A DNA stretch of 27,686 nt from UBA6921 sp031363085 (GTDB lineage Bacteria > Pseudomonadota > Gammaproteobacteria > SG8-11): positions 1 to 27,686 of the forward strand of contig JANLTU010000212.1 of the NCBI GenBank assembly GCA_031363085.1, read 5' to 3'. The first letter of the stretch is position 1. Each line of letters begins with the position of its first letter. The position numbers were made by a program, and so were the translations under genes. Positions 8,269 to 16,103 of the stretch are shown piece after piece. The notes under the pieces are model-generated. The model saw only the letters and a program-made list of their open reading frames with translations, had not been told where the DNA came from and did no database searches.

Positions 8269-8513
8269 GAAAAAAAGTAGCGGATTGCTAACCCGTGGTG
8301 CTTTGTTGCAGTAGCGCCGAGCCCAAAAATTCCCGGCATTCGCTGTTATCAATACCTGGCCCATTGCGCTTGACGCGCATGACCAATACTCCCCGCACCA
8401 CGCAACATGCCACGGCAGGCTATTTTCAAAAAGTGGGTTTTTCTGCCAGCGTGTTGGGTTCATAATGCCGGGAAACGGCATGGCATGATTTCTTTTGGAG
8501 AGTGAGTATTTTT
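8269..8513. other. Intergenic region upstream of map
   Basis: Together with the element at 8029-8268, this completes a 465-bp gene-free stretch. I see no supported gene; a 109-codon minus-strand frame crossing it has no recognisable content. A small hairpin (ATGCCG, 5-nt loop, CGGCAT at 8465-8481) lies just before the map ribosome site, in the 5' leader. The map promoter probably lies here, but no clear -35/-10 pair stands out. Confidence 0.4.
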
Positions 8514-9317
8514 ATGGATGCTGCGCAGCGCAATATGAACATCACGATAAAAAACGCCGCCGAGCGCGCGGCTATGCGCGCAGCCGGTCGTGCGGCGGCG
8601 CAAGTGCTGATCATGATCGAAGCCCACGTCAAACCGGGCATCACCACCGCTGAGCTTGATCGCATCTGCCGCGAATATATTCTTGGTCCGTTAGCCTGCA
8701 CCTCCGCCACCATCGGCTATACCGCAGGCGATTCAAAGCCACCGTTTACCGGGGCGATATGCACTTCGGTGAACCATGTGGTATGCCACGGCATTCCAGG
8801 ACCCAAGCTGCTGAAAAACGGCGATATCCTTAACATCGATGTCACCGTCATCAAGGAAGGTTTTCACGGCGACACCAGTCGCATGTTTTACGTGGGTGAA
8901 CCGAGCGTACTGGCGCGGCGCTTGGTTGAGCTCACGCACGCGGCAATGATTAAAGGCATTCAGACGATACGCCCTGGCGCGAAACTCGGCGACATCGGAC
9001 ATGCCATCCAACAGCTTGTCGAAGCCAATCAGTTTTCGGTGGTGCGCGAGTATTGCGGTCATGGCATTGGACGCGTGTTCCACGAAGAGCCGCAAGTGCT
9101 GCACTACGGCCAGCGCGGCACGGGAATCGAACTGGTGCCGGGCATGTGTTTCACGGTCGAGCCGATGGTAAACGCCGGCAAGGCGGGCATCCGTGAACTG
9201 CCCGATGCGTGGACCGTGGTCACCAAGGACCACTCGTTATCGGCGCAGTGGGAACACACGATTCTGGTGACCGAAGACGGCTATGAGGTGCTGACGCTGC
9301 GCGACGGGAAAATGTAG
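8514..9317 (+). CDS. map: Type I methionine aminopeptidase
   Basis: A 267-residue enzyme that removes the initiator methionine from nascent proteins in the cytosol. The five metal ligands of the family are visible in their usual motifs: Asp in NIDVTV, Asp in HGDTS, His in YCGHGIG, Glu in FTVEPMV and Glu in WEHTI. Similarity to E. coli Map is strong throughout. A GTG at 8502 abuts the GGAG ribosome site and cannot use it; ATG 8514 sits 11 nt past GGAGAG. ATG 8535 is a weaker alternative, close to where E. coli Map begins. An insert of about ten residues (YTAGDSKPPFTG) sits where E. coli has a shorter loop. Only 9 bp separate it from hpnD, suggesting co-transcription. Confidence 0.95.
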   Translation: MDAAQRNMNITIKNAAERAAMRAAGRAAAQVLIMIEAHVKPGITTAELDRICREYILGPLACTSATIGYTAGDSKPPFTGAICTSVNHVVCHGIPGPKLLKNGDILNIDVTVIKEGFHGDTSRMFYVGEPSVLARRLVELTHAAMIKGIQTIRPGAKLGDIGHAIQQLVEANQFSVVREYCGHGIGRVFHEEPQVLHYGQRGTGIELVPGMCFTVEPMVNAGKAGIRELPDAWTVVTKDHSLSAQWEHTILVTEDGYEVLTLRDGKM

Positions 9318-9326
9318 CATGGCGCA

Positions 9327-10187
9327 ATGACCCCCGATCAATACTGCGAACAACGTGCCGCCAAAAGCGGATCGAGCTTTTATTACAGCTTTTTGTTTTT
9401 GCCCGACGCGCAACGCCGCGCGATCACCGCGCTGTACGCGTTCTGTCGTGAGGTCGACGACATCGTCGACGAAGTACGCGAAGTCGCGGTCGCGCGCACC
9501 AAGCTGGCGTGGTGGCGAGACGAGATCGCGCGCATCTACGACGGCGTGCCGCAACACCCGGTGGCACGCGCGTTGGCCGACCACATTCCGCGTTTCAAAC
9601 TGCCGCAGGAACACCTGCTCGACATTATCGACGGCATGGCGATGGACCTCGATCACGTCGGCTACGCCTCCTTCGACGCGCTGCGCGTGTATTGTCACCG
9701 CGTCGCCGGCGTGGTCGGCATTCTTGCCGCGCACATCTTTGGCTACGACGACCCGCGCACGTTGGACTACGCCGAACAGCTCGGCCTCGCCTTTCAGCTC
9801 ACCAACATCATCCGCGACGTGCGTGAAGACGCCGCCCTCAAGCGCGTGTATCTGCCGCGCGATGAACTTGCGCGCTTTAATGTCAATATCGAAGACTTGC
9901 ACGCGCAGCACAGCAGCGACGCGTTGATTGCGCTGCTGCGCTTCCAGACGCAGCGGGCGCGCGATTATTACCAACGCGCATTTGCCGCGCTGCCCGAAAT
10001 TGACCGCTATAAACAGCGCAGCGGACTGATCATGGCGGCGGTCTATTCAGCCACGCTCACGGCGATTGAACGCGACGGCTTTCATGTGCTGGAACAGCGT
10101 GCGCGCTTGTCAGGAATGCGCAAGTTCTGGATCGCATGGTCCACCGCACGGCGCGAGAAACAACGCTATCTGGCAGGACATCTGTAG
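9327..10187 (+). CDS. hpnD: Presqualene diphosphate synthase HpnD
   Basis: A 286-residue trans-isoprenyl diphosphate synthase of the squalene/phytoene synthase family. It condenses two farnesyl diphosphates to presqualene diphosphate. The two Asp-rich Mg-binding motifs are present: REVDDIVDE (about 41-49) and NIIRDVREDA (about 160-169). The FYYSFLFLP start is typical of HpnD. Followed after 33 bp by hpnE. In bacteria using this route, HpnC converts presqualene diphosphate to hydroxysqualene and HpnE then gives squalene for hopanoids. hpnC is not in this window, so it should be elsewhere in the genome. A phytoene synthase is the alternative, but the adjacent HpnE argues for squalene. Confidence 0.9.
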   Translation: MTPDQYCEQRAAKSGSSFYYSFLFLPDAQRRAITALYAFCREVDDIVDEVREVAVARTKLAWWRDEIARIYDGVPQHPVARALADHIPRFKLPQEHLLDIIDGMAMDLDHVGYASFDALRVYCHRVAGVVGILAAHIFGYDDPRTLDYAEQLGLAFQLTNIIRDVREDAALKRVYLPRDELARFNVNIEDLHAQHSSDALIALLRFQTQRARDYYQRAFAALPEIDRYKQRSGLIMAAVYSATLTAIERDGFHVLEQRARLSGMRKFWIAWSTARREKQRYLAGHL

Positions 10188-10220
10188 ATGTGGGCACCGC
10201 TCACCCTACGGTGTTGAAAA

Positions 10221-11537
10221 ATGACTAACGTCACCGTCATCGGCGGCGGCTGGGCCGGGCTTGCGACCGCGATTGAATTGTGTCAACACAAGATACCCGT
10301 GACCGTGATCGAAGCCACCCGGCAACTGGGCGGACGCGCGCGTTGCGTGGCCTTCGATGCCGAGCGCGTCGACAACGGCCAGCATTTGCTGATCGGCGCG
10401 TACCGCGAAACTTTGCGTTTGCTTGCCGTGGTGCGGGCGCCACAGCCGGTGCGACGGCGTTTGCACCTGCGCATGCATACCGCTGCCGAAGAATTTTCAC
10501 TCACCGCACCCTCTCTGCCGGCCCCGCTACATCTGCTCGCCGCCTTGCTCAATGCGCGCGGCATCCCTGCCCACGAGCGCTATTGCGCATTGCGCTTTTG
10601 CATCGCGTTGGCTTGGCAACGGTTTCAACTGGCGCAGGACATCAGCCTGGCGCAGTTGCTCGCGCAACATCGCCAAACACCGCGCTTGATCGAATGTCTG
10701 TGGGAGCCGCTGTGTCTGGCCACGCTGAATACCCCTTTAAATGAAGCCTCTGCGCAGGTATTTCTGGCGGTATTGCGCGACGCCTTCGCGCAGCGGCGCG
10801 CCGACAGCGACCTGCTGTTCGCCGCAACTGATCTGGGTCAAACATTTCCGGCACCCGCGCTGGAATTCATCGAGCAACACGGCGGCCGCGTCATCCTCGG
10901 TGAGCGCATCAACACATTGCGCTTCGCCGGCAACTGCGTCGAAGCGTTCGCCAGCACGCACCAACTGCACAGCAGCGAGCACGTCGTGCTTGCCACACCC
11001 GCCTACGCCACTGCGCGGTTACTCGCACCGCATGCGCCTCTGCAAAGCATCGCGCGCAAGCTGGAGCAACTGCACTACGAACCGATCTGCACCGTGTATT
11101 TGCGCTATCCCGCGCACATCACGCTGCACACCGACATGGTCGGCTTCACCGGCACGCTCACGCAGTGGCTGATCGACCGTGCACACTGCGATCAACCCGG
11201 TTTGATGGCAGCGGTGATCAGCGCGCGCGGCGCACATATGGATTTAAGCAACGAGGAATTAACGCAGCGCGTGCGCGACGAAGTCGCCCGCTGCTATCCC
11301 ACATGGCCGGCCGCTTACAATACGATGGTGATCCGCGAAAAACGCGCGACGTTTGCGTGCCGTGTCGGCATTAACGCGTTGCGACCTGCCAACGCCACAG
11401 CGGTGCGCGGCCTGTGGCTGGCGGGCGACTACACCGCCACCGGCTACCCGGCAACGCTCGAAGGCGCAGTGCGCAGCGGTGTCAATTGCGCAAGACAAAT
11501 CCTCACCGACCTCAAATCAAAGCCGATTTCCAATTGA
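10221..11537 (+). CDS. hpnE: Hydroxysqualene dehydroxylase HpnE (FAD-dependent)
   Basis: A 438-residue amine-oxidase-fold flavoprotein of the squalene-associated desaturase family. It reduces hydroxysqualene to squalene. The FAD motif VIGGGWAGLATAIEL is at residues 6-20, GGRAR follows near 37-41, and the C-terminal FAD/substrate motif LWLAGDYTATGYPATLEGA is near 397-415. ATG 10221 directly precedes the Rossmann strand; the ribosome site is weak, so translation may depend on readthrough from hpnD. It forms a pair with hpnD. Phytoene desaturase-like proteins share the fold, but length and context favour HpnE. Confidence 0.9.
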   Translation: MTNVTVIGGGWAGLATAIELCQHKIPVTVIEATRQLGGRARCVAFDAERVDNGQHLLIGAYRETLRLLAVVRAPQPVRRRLHLRMHTAAEEFSLTAPSLPAPLHLLAALLNARGIPAHERYCALRFCIALAWQRFQLAQDISLAQLLAQHRQTPRLIECLWEPLCLATLNTPLNEASAQVFLAVLRDAFAQRRADSDLLFAATDLGQTFPAPALEFIEQHGGRVILGERINTLRFAGNCVEAFASTHQLHSSEHVVLATPAYATARLLAPHAPLQSIARKLEQLHYEPICTVYLRYPAHITLHTDMVGFTGTLTQWLIDRAHCDQPGLMAAVISARGAHMDLSNEELTQRVRDEVARCYPTWPAAYNTMVIREKRATFACRVGINALRPANATAVRGLWLAGDYTATGYPATLEGAVRSGVNCARQILTDLKSKPISN

Positions 11538-11542
11538 TGGCG

Positions 11543-11560
11543 CGTTCACTACAATGAACG
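11543..11560 (+). promoter_or_regulatory. Possible fabI promoter -10 box within a small dyad
   Basis: TACAAT at 11550-11555, a close match to the sigma-70 -10 box, lies 30 bp before the fabI start. It falls inside a dyad CGTTCA/TGAACG (11543-11548 and 11555-11560). No convincing -35 is visible at the right distance. It suggests fabI can be transcribed independently of map-hpnDE. Confidence 0.3.
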
Positions 11561-11584
11561 TTCCAATTCGACGGAGGAAAGTCC

Positions 11585-12388
11585 ATGGGTTTCATGCAGG
11601 GCAAACGCGCACTGATCGTCGGTGTCGCCAGCAATCGCTCGATCGCCTGGGGCATCGCCCACGCCATGCATCGCGAAGGCGCGGAACTGGCGTTCACCTA
11701 TCAGAACGACAAACTCAAACAGCGCGTGGAAGGCTTCGCCCGCGAATGCAACTCCACCCTCACCCTGCCCTGCGATCTCGCCAGCGACGCACAGATCGCC
11801 GCCGTGTTCACCGACCTGAAACAACATTGGGACGGTCTTGACATTATCGTGCACTCGGCTGCGTTTGCACCGCGCGAAGAGCTGGAAGGCGATTATATCG
11901 AGCATGCCACCCGCGAAGGTTCGCGCATGGCGCACGACATCAGCTCCTACAGCTTTGTTGCGTTGGCCAAAGCGGGCCGTGCCATGATGCAGGGCCGCAA
12001 CGGCGCGCTGCTGACGTTAAGTTATCTGGGCGCCGAGCGTGCGCTGCCAAACTACAACGTGATGGGCCCGGCCAAAGCCAGCCTCGAAGCCAACGTGCGC
12101 TACATGGCGCAATGTTTGGGCCCGGAAGGCATACGCGTCAACGCCGTCTCGGCCGGACCGATCCGCACGCTGGCGGCGTCAGGCATCAGCGACTTTCGCA
12201 AACTGCTCGACTACGGCGCACGCAACTCACCACTGCGCCGCAACGTCACCATCGAAGAAGTCGGCAATACCAGCGCCTTCCTGTGCTCGGATCTCGCCAG
12301 CGGCATCACCGGTGAAGTGCTGTATGTTGACGCCGGCTACCACATCACCGCGATGGGGATGCCAGAACCGGCGAGCGGAAATACTTAA
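11585..12388 (+). CDS. fabI: Enoyl-[acyl-carrier-protein] reductase (NADH) FabI
   Basis: A 267-residue SDR-fold enzyme that carries out the last reduction of each fatty-acid elongation cycle. It aligns nearly end to end with E. coli FabI: the atypical Gly-rich loop GVASNRSIAWG (13-23), the LTLSYLGAERALPNYNVMG segment containing the catalytic Tyr, then the Lys of GPAKAS, and the conserved AGPIRTLAASGI loop that closes over substrate. The residue equivalent to E. coli Gly93 is Ala. Strong ribosome site GGAGG upstream of ATG 11585. It lies 47 bp after hpnE, with its own candidate promoter, and 18 bp before the GFA gene. Confidence 0.97.
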   Translation: MGFMQGKRALIVGVASNRSIAWGIAHAMHREGAELAFTYQNDKLKQRVEGFARECNSTLTLPCDLASDAQIAAVFTDLKQHWDGLDIIVHSAAFAPREELEGDYIEHATREGSRMAHDISSYSFVALAKAGRAMMQGRNGALLTLSYLGAERALPNYNVMGPAKASLEANVRYMAQCLGPEGIRVNAVSAGPIRTLAASGISDFRKLLDYGARNSPLRRNVTIEEVGNTSAFLCSDLASGITGEVLYVDAGYHITAMGMPEPASGNT

Positions 12389-12406
12389 CAACCACAGGAG
12401 CAGGTC

Positions 12407-12802
12407 ATGATCAATGGAAGCTGTTTATGCGGCACGGTGAGCTACGAACTCCAGGGAGAAATCAGCCAAATTTTGCTCTGCCATTGCTCGCGCTGCCGTA
12501 AAGCGACCGGCTCGGCGTTTGCGGCAGTCGCCCTGGTGCGCGCCGAAGACCTGCATATTGTTACCGGTGCGCAGGCGATCAAGAAGTTTGACTCGGCGCC
12601 CGGCGTCGGGCGTCATTTCTGTCAAAACTGCGGCTCGCCGCTGTTCAGCAAACGAGAACATGCCCCCGAGCTGCTGCGCCTGCGCGTCGGCACGTTGGAC
12701 ACAAAACTTCCCACGACGCCGATTGCACATGTGTTTGTCGCGTCAAAATCCGAATGGTTTGAAATTTGCGACTCAAACCCACAGTACGCGGAACGGCCGT
12801 AA
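12407..12802 (+). CDS. GFA family zinc-binding protein (glutathione-dependent formaldehyde-activating enzyme-like)
   Basis: A 131-residue Mss4-fold protein. The cysteine pattern of the GFA family is complete: GSCLCGTVSYE (4-14), CHCSRCRK (24-31) and HFCQNCGSPLF (about 71-81), which together bind two zinc ions. The name comes from a glutathione-dependent formaldehyde-activating protein (Gfa) of Paracoccus, but most family members have no proven reaction. RBS AGGAG precedes ATG 12407. It lies 18 bp after fabI on the same strand and is probably co-transcribed with it; no functional link to fatty-acid synthesis is evident. Convergent with the CMD gene at 12833. Confidence 0.9.
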   Translation: MINGSCLCGTVSYELQGEISQILLCHCSRCRKATGSAFAAVALVRAEDLHIVTGAQAIKKFDSAPGVGRHFCQNCGSPLFSKREHAPELLRLRVGTLDTKLPTTPIAHVFVASKSEWFEICDSNPQYAERP

Positions 12803-12832
12803 GCGGGGCGGGCATTCCGGCATCGAGAACGC

Positions 12833-13225
12833 TCAATTCACCTGCCCCGCCAGATCACGTTCGGCGAAGACTTCCTTGGCGGCAAAGACGCCATTCAGCG
12901 CAGCGGGAAAGCCGGCATATACGGCCAGTTGAATCATGATCTCCACCACCTCTTGTCGGCTGCAGCCGACATTCAGCGCCCCATGAATATGAATTTTTAG
13001 CTGCGGCTGCGCATTGCCCAAGGTCGCCAACGCGGTCACCGTGACTATTTCACGCTCTTTGAGTGACAGCACGCCGCGCGAATAAACATCGCCAAACGGA
13101 AACTCGACGATGTAGCGCGCAAAATCGGGAGCAATATCTTTGAGCGCTTCAATAACCCGCTCTCCGGCAAGACCATCGATTTCTTTTAATTTTTCCAGGC
13201 CGCGAAGATAGCGCTCTGATTCCAC
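12833..13225 (-). CDS. Carboxymuconolactone decarboxylase (CMD) family protein
   Basis: A 130-residue all-helical protein of the gamma-CMD type. The segments FGDVYSRGVLSLKEREIVTVTAL and HIHGALNVGCSRQEVVEIMIQ match the family, which includes 4-carboxymuconolactone decarboxylase and AhpD-like proteins. A single Cys near residue 90 replaces the CxxC of AhpD, so thiol peroxidase partner activity is unlikely. The start is GTG 13225, preceded by GGGAG. It stands alone on its strand and convergent with the GFA gene; no aromatic-ring pathway surrounds it, so the substrate is unknown. Confidence 0.85.
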   Translation of the reverse strand: MESERYLRGLEKLKEIDGLAGERVIEALKDIAPDFARYIVEFPFGDVYSRGVLSLKEREIVTVTALATLGNAQPQLKIHIHGALNVGCSRQEVVEIMIQLAVYAGFPAALNGVFAAKEVFAERDLAGQVN

Positions 13226-13318
13226 CTAAGACTCCCTGTTGTGTACTGCGCGCGATAGCGATGCCAGAACCCACCGCCGGCACCACGCGCTGCTGCGGCG
13301 GCGGACTTCAGCGCCCGG

Positions 13319-14068
13319 TTATTTTATATTCAGCAAGGCGCTGTTGGATACGTCCGACGGATTGCCGCTAGCATCGACGCTTCGCACTGCGATGTAAAGT
13401 TGGGAATTTGCAGTAACTGATAAATCACTCATCGCTTGGCTCCAAGCGGTAGCCAATGATGAGGTGGAACCTACGGCGGTATCGACCAGCTTGTTTACGG
13501 TACTGCCGTTGGGAAACATCGCACTTTTAGACACCAGCAGTTGATACTTGGTGGTTGGTGCGGCGTTGCTGTAGGTAATTACCGGGGGCACACTGAGCGT
13601 TGCGTTGCTCCCAGAAATGGGAGCGGTTAACGTCACACCGGATGTCCCCCTGCCCGCTGCGTTGATAGTGTCGATCTTGAGTGCAAGATCTGCTCCCAAT
13701 TTAATGATGTCTTTAGATGCCTGGGTCTGCGAGTCGATCACCTTAACGATGTTGTCCGCCATTACCAGTATTCTGTCTGCCATTATTCCTATCTCACGCG
13801 CCATGGCTAATATTCTATCGGCCATGATGCCAATATCATCGGACAGCTTGCTTGTTAAAGCGATCAAACTACCAGGTGTTGACTTATCACCCAGTTTGGC
13901 ATCGTGCGCCTTGAGTAAATCAGCGTGATCAGTATGGGCCTGGTCGGACGAGCCGGCGGGGGCGGCCTGCGCCGCTGCGTTGCCGCTGCAACTCGTGATG
14001 GCGGTGCTGATTACGCCAACAGTAATAAGCATTAATGTTGATAGCACGATACGTTTGAACGTTGACAC
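13319..14068 (-). CDS. Secreted lipoprotein with duplicated 14-residue motif and FN3-like domain
   Basis: A 249-residue protein from GTG 14068, chosen over ATG 14134 because AAGGAGA lies just before it and the signal peptide starts there. The signal ends in ITSC, a plausible lipobox (Cys near residue 27). A helical segment follows with two tandem copies of a 14-residue unit (IGIMADRILAMAR / IGIMADRILVMAD, with one preceding acidic residue each), then a low-complexity linker and a C-terminal beta-rich domain of about 100 residues (ending VRSVDASGNPSDVSNSALLNI) that looks like a fibronectin type III fold. Helical segments with repeated IMADRI motifs occur in other proteobacterial envelope proteins; no function is known to me. 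It appears to be a single-gene unit with an AT-rich upstream region. Confidence 0.78.
   Translation of the reverse strand: MSTFKRIVLSTLMLITVGVISTAITSCSGNAAAQAAPAGSSDQAHTDHADLLKAHDAKLGDKSTPGSLIALTSKLSDDIGIMADRILAMAREIGIMADRILVMADNIVKVIDSQTQASKDIIKLGADLALKIDTINAAGRGTSGVTLTAPISGSNATLSVPPVITYSNAAPTTKYQLLVSKSAMFPNGSTVNKLVDTAVGSTSSLATAWSQAMSDLSVTANSQLYIAVRSVDASGNPSDVSNSALLNIK
13754..13837 (-). repeat. Tandem duplication of a 42-bp coding unit
   Basis: Two adjacent 42-bp units (13796-13837 and 13754-13795) encode DIGIMADRILAMAR and EIGIMADRILVMAD inside the lipoprotein at 13319-14068. The heptad-like spacing of hydrophobic residues suggests one amphipathic helix lengthened by in-frame duplication. 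Protein identity (11 of 14) is higher than expected by chance; the DNA has diverged somewhat. Confidence 0.75.
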
Positions 14069-14318
14069 AACTCTTCTCCTTAAAAAATGGCTTGCCTGAA
14101 AAGCTCGACCAGGGCTGTGACGGATAAGCACCACAATGGTTTCACTGCGAACTACACCAAACGATGATGGCGACCATGACGTTTAAAAATTTCCATCAGT
14201 GCGCCTTGCTTACGGTAAATCGGCAATATTATGCGAACATTAAAATGTTAACGATTTCTAATGTATTGGTAAAGACAATATCAATGCACGCTTGTTATTC
14301 GGGGCGCTCAGTCCACCC
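14069..14318. other. AT-rich intergenic region with an inverted repeat
   Basis: A 250-bp gap between the kinase stop and the lipoprotein start holds no supported gene. The part at 14200-14300 is clearly AT-richer than the surroundings. It includes AACATT-AA-AATGTT at 14236-14249 (6-bp arms) and, next to it on the minus strand, CATAAT, a possible -10 box for the lipoprotein gene. A regulator site is possible but unproven. Confidence 0.35.
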
Positions 14319-16013
14319 CTACTTCGTGGCGAGAACAACCAGCAAAGTGATCAGCAACACCACTGAAATCAATTGCCAGAACAACACCGGATTGCGTTCG
14401 AGCAGGGCACGTTTGACGTGCGGGACATTGCCGCCGCCGCGCGCTAAACCGTTTTCCAGCTCGAAGGCAAGCTCCATGGTGTCGGCGTGGCGCGCGGCCT
14501 TGTCGATATGCACGGCTTTGCTCACGGTGTGACCCAGCCACGCCGGCAAGTCGGGACGATGCTGTGCCAACGGCACGCATTTATTAAACCGCGGCGTGGA
14601 GAATGGCTCGACTTCGCCACAGGGATAGTGGCCGCCGCTGAACAGACGGTAAAGCGTGACCCCCAGCGCGTAAACATCGGAGCGTTCGTCACCGCGCTCA
14701 CCGGCAAACAGTTCCGGCGCCATGTAGCTGGGCGTGCCGGGAATGTCTTCATCTGGCGCCTCATGCATGCTGGGCAGGCGCGCGACGCCTAAGTCCAGCA
14801 GTTTCACGCCGCCGTTGGTTTCCAACATGATGTTGTCGGGCTTGATATCGCGGTGCACGATACGCAAGCGATTCAGTGCGCCGACCGCCTTGCATAATTT
14901 AATGCCAAGCTCCACACCCTCAGTCAGATTAGTTTTACTGCCACCGCTGATGCGTTGCTCCAACGTCTTGCCGGCATAGTACGGCAGCACTGAATACAAA
15001 CGCGTTTGGCGCCCTGGCGGCAGCTCCAGCAGCTTGATCACGAACGGGCTGTGCACACGTGCCGCGATCCATGCTTCACGCACGAAGGCACGCCGATAAG
15101 CGGCGTCGTCCGCCACGCGCGGCTGCGGAAACTTCAGTGCAACAATGCGTTCGTCGCGCGTGTCGCGTGCCTTGAGCAGGCGGCTGTAACGTCCGTTGAA
15201 GATTTCTTCCAGCATCTCGAACGCGTCGACTTGGTCGCCCACCTTGGGGGGTTCCATTAACGGCAGCGCTTCGATCACGCGCTCCAGATCGGCCTGATCC
15301 GAGTCCGGCAAGCCGATAATATCAAGCACCAGCGCCGTGGCATTGTCGTTGCTGCCCGCATCCAGCGCCGCTTGTACCAGTCGTTGCGCGTCTTCCTGCG
15401 GATCGCTGCGGCGCGCGAGCAGAGAAAGAAATTCGCGACGTGGCAACGCCTCGTACACGCCGTCGCAACACAACACATAGCGGTCGTGAACTTCCAGCGC
15501 GTGCACCTGATAATCGGCGCGGAGGTTGTCTTCCAGACCCACCGCGCGGTACAGCACATGATTAAGATTGGGATGTTGATGGGTGTGGTCTTGCGTCAGG
15601 CAATCGAGCTGCCGGTCGCGCAGGCGGTACACGCGCGTGTCGCCAACGTGCAGCACGTGCGCCCGCCGTCCGCACAAAATCAGCGCGCTAAAGGTGCTGG
15701 CCATAGCCTTGAGGGCCAGGTCGTTGCGACCTTGCGTCACGATCCAACGATTGATGCTGGACAACGCGCGTGCCGCCGCGTGTTCCACACCCAGCGTTTC
15801 CGGCAAGCTAAAATAGGCATCGAGAAAACTGCGCACCGACAGCTCGGCGGCCACGCGCCCGCCGGCGTGTCCGCCCACACCGTCGGCGATCACGCACGCA
15901 ATGCCTTGCGTCAGCAGCCGGTGATTGTTTGGTTCGTAGACCGCGACGAAATCTTCGTTGCGGTCGCGCTTGCCGGTGCTAGTGAAAAAACCGATGTGGG
16001 TCTGGAGAGGCAT
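14319..16013 (-). CDS. Bifunctional PP2C phosphatase / Ser-Thr protein kinase, membrane-anchored
   Basis: A 564-residue fusion. Residues about 5-235 form a PP2C-type phosphatase: RDRNEDF, the metal-binding IADGVGGHAGG, HVGDTRVYRLRD and the C-terminal DNATALVLDI. Residues about 265-520 form a Hanks-type kinase: VALKFP (ATP-binding Lys), HRDIKPDN (catalytic loop), DLG in place of DFG, and GTPSYMAPE. The Gly-rich loop is degenerate (NGRYSRLLKA). A single hydrophobic segment near the C-terminus (about 540-562) should anchor it to the inner membrane with both catalytic domains in the cytoplasm. It follows nasA by 90 bp on the same strand. Pseudomonas aeruginosa has a kinase gene beside nasA in the same way, so the partner process is probably nitrate assimilation; its targets are unknown. 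Confidence 0.93.
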   Translation of the reverse strand: MPLQTHIGFFTSTGKRDRNEDFVAVYEPNNHRLLTQGIACVIADGVGGHAGGRVAAELSVRSFLDAYFSLPETLGVEHAAARALSSINRWIVTQGRNDLALKAMASTFSALILCGRRAHVLHVGDTRVYRLRDRQLDCLTQDHTHQHPNLNHVLYRAVGLEDNLRADYQVHALEVHDRYVLCCDGVYEALPRREFLSLLARRSDPQEDAQRLVQAALDAGSNDNATALVLDIIGLPDSDQADLERVIEALPLMEPPKVGDQVDAFEMLEEIFNGRYSRLLKARDTRDERIVALKFPQPRVADDAAYRRAFVREAWIAARVHSPFVIKLLELPPGRQTRLYSVLPYYAGKTLEQRISGGSKTNLTEGVELGIKLCKAVGALNRLRIVHRDIKPDNIMLETNGGVKLLDLGVARLPSMHEAPDEDIPGTPSYMAPELFAGERGDERSDVYALGVTLYRLFSGGHYPCGEVEPFSTPRFNKCVPLAQHRPDLPAWLGHTVSKAVHIDKAARHADTMELAFELENGLARGGGNVPHVKRALLERNPVLFWQLISVVLLITLLVVLATK

Positions 16014-16103
16014 AGCGCTCTATATTTTGAATGTTGAATATTGAAGTATAACGCGCGTTGCACCTGCCCCTGCATGCGCGCTTCAGCATCCACAATTCAG
16101 CAT

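Noticed and set aside
8152..8481. 109-codon minus-strand reading frame
   Set aside because: It overlaps the hairpin element and intergenic DNA, has no ribosome site and no recognisable content.
11861..11863. Ala at the FabI position equal to E. coli Gly93, linked to inhibitor resistance
   Set aside because: Ala is the natural residue in other FabI proteins, such as that of Staphylococcus aureus, that remain inhibitor-sensitive, so it is not informative.
12803..12850. GCGGGGC/GCCCCGC inverted repeat between convergent genes as a terminator
   Set aside because: The loop is 34 nt, one arm is inside the CMD gene and there is no T-tract.
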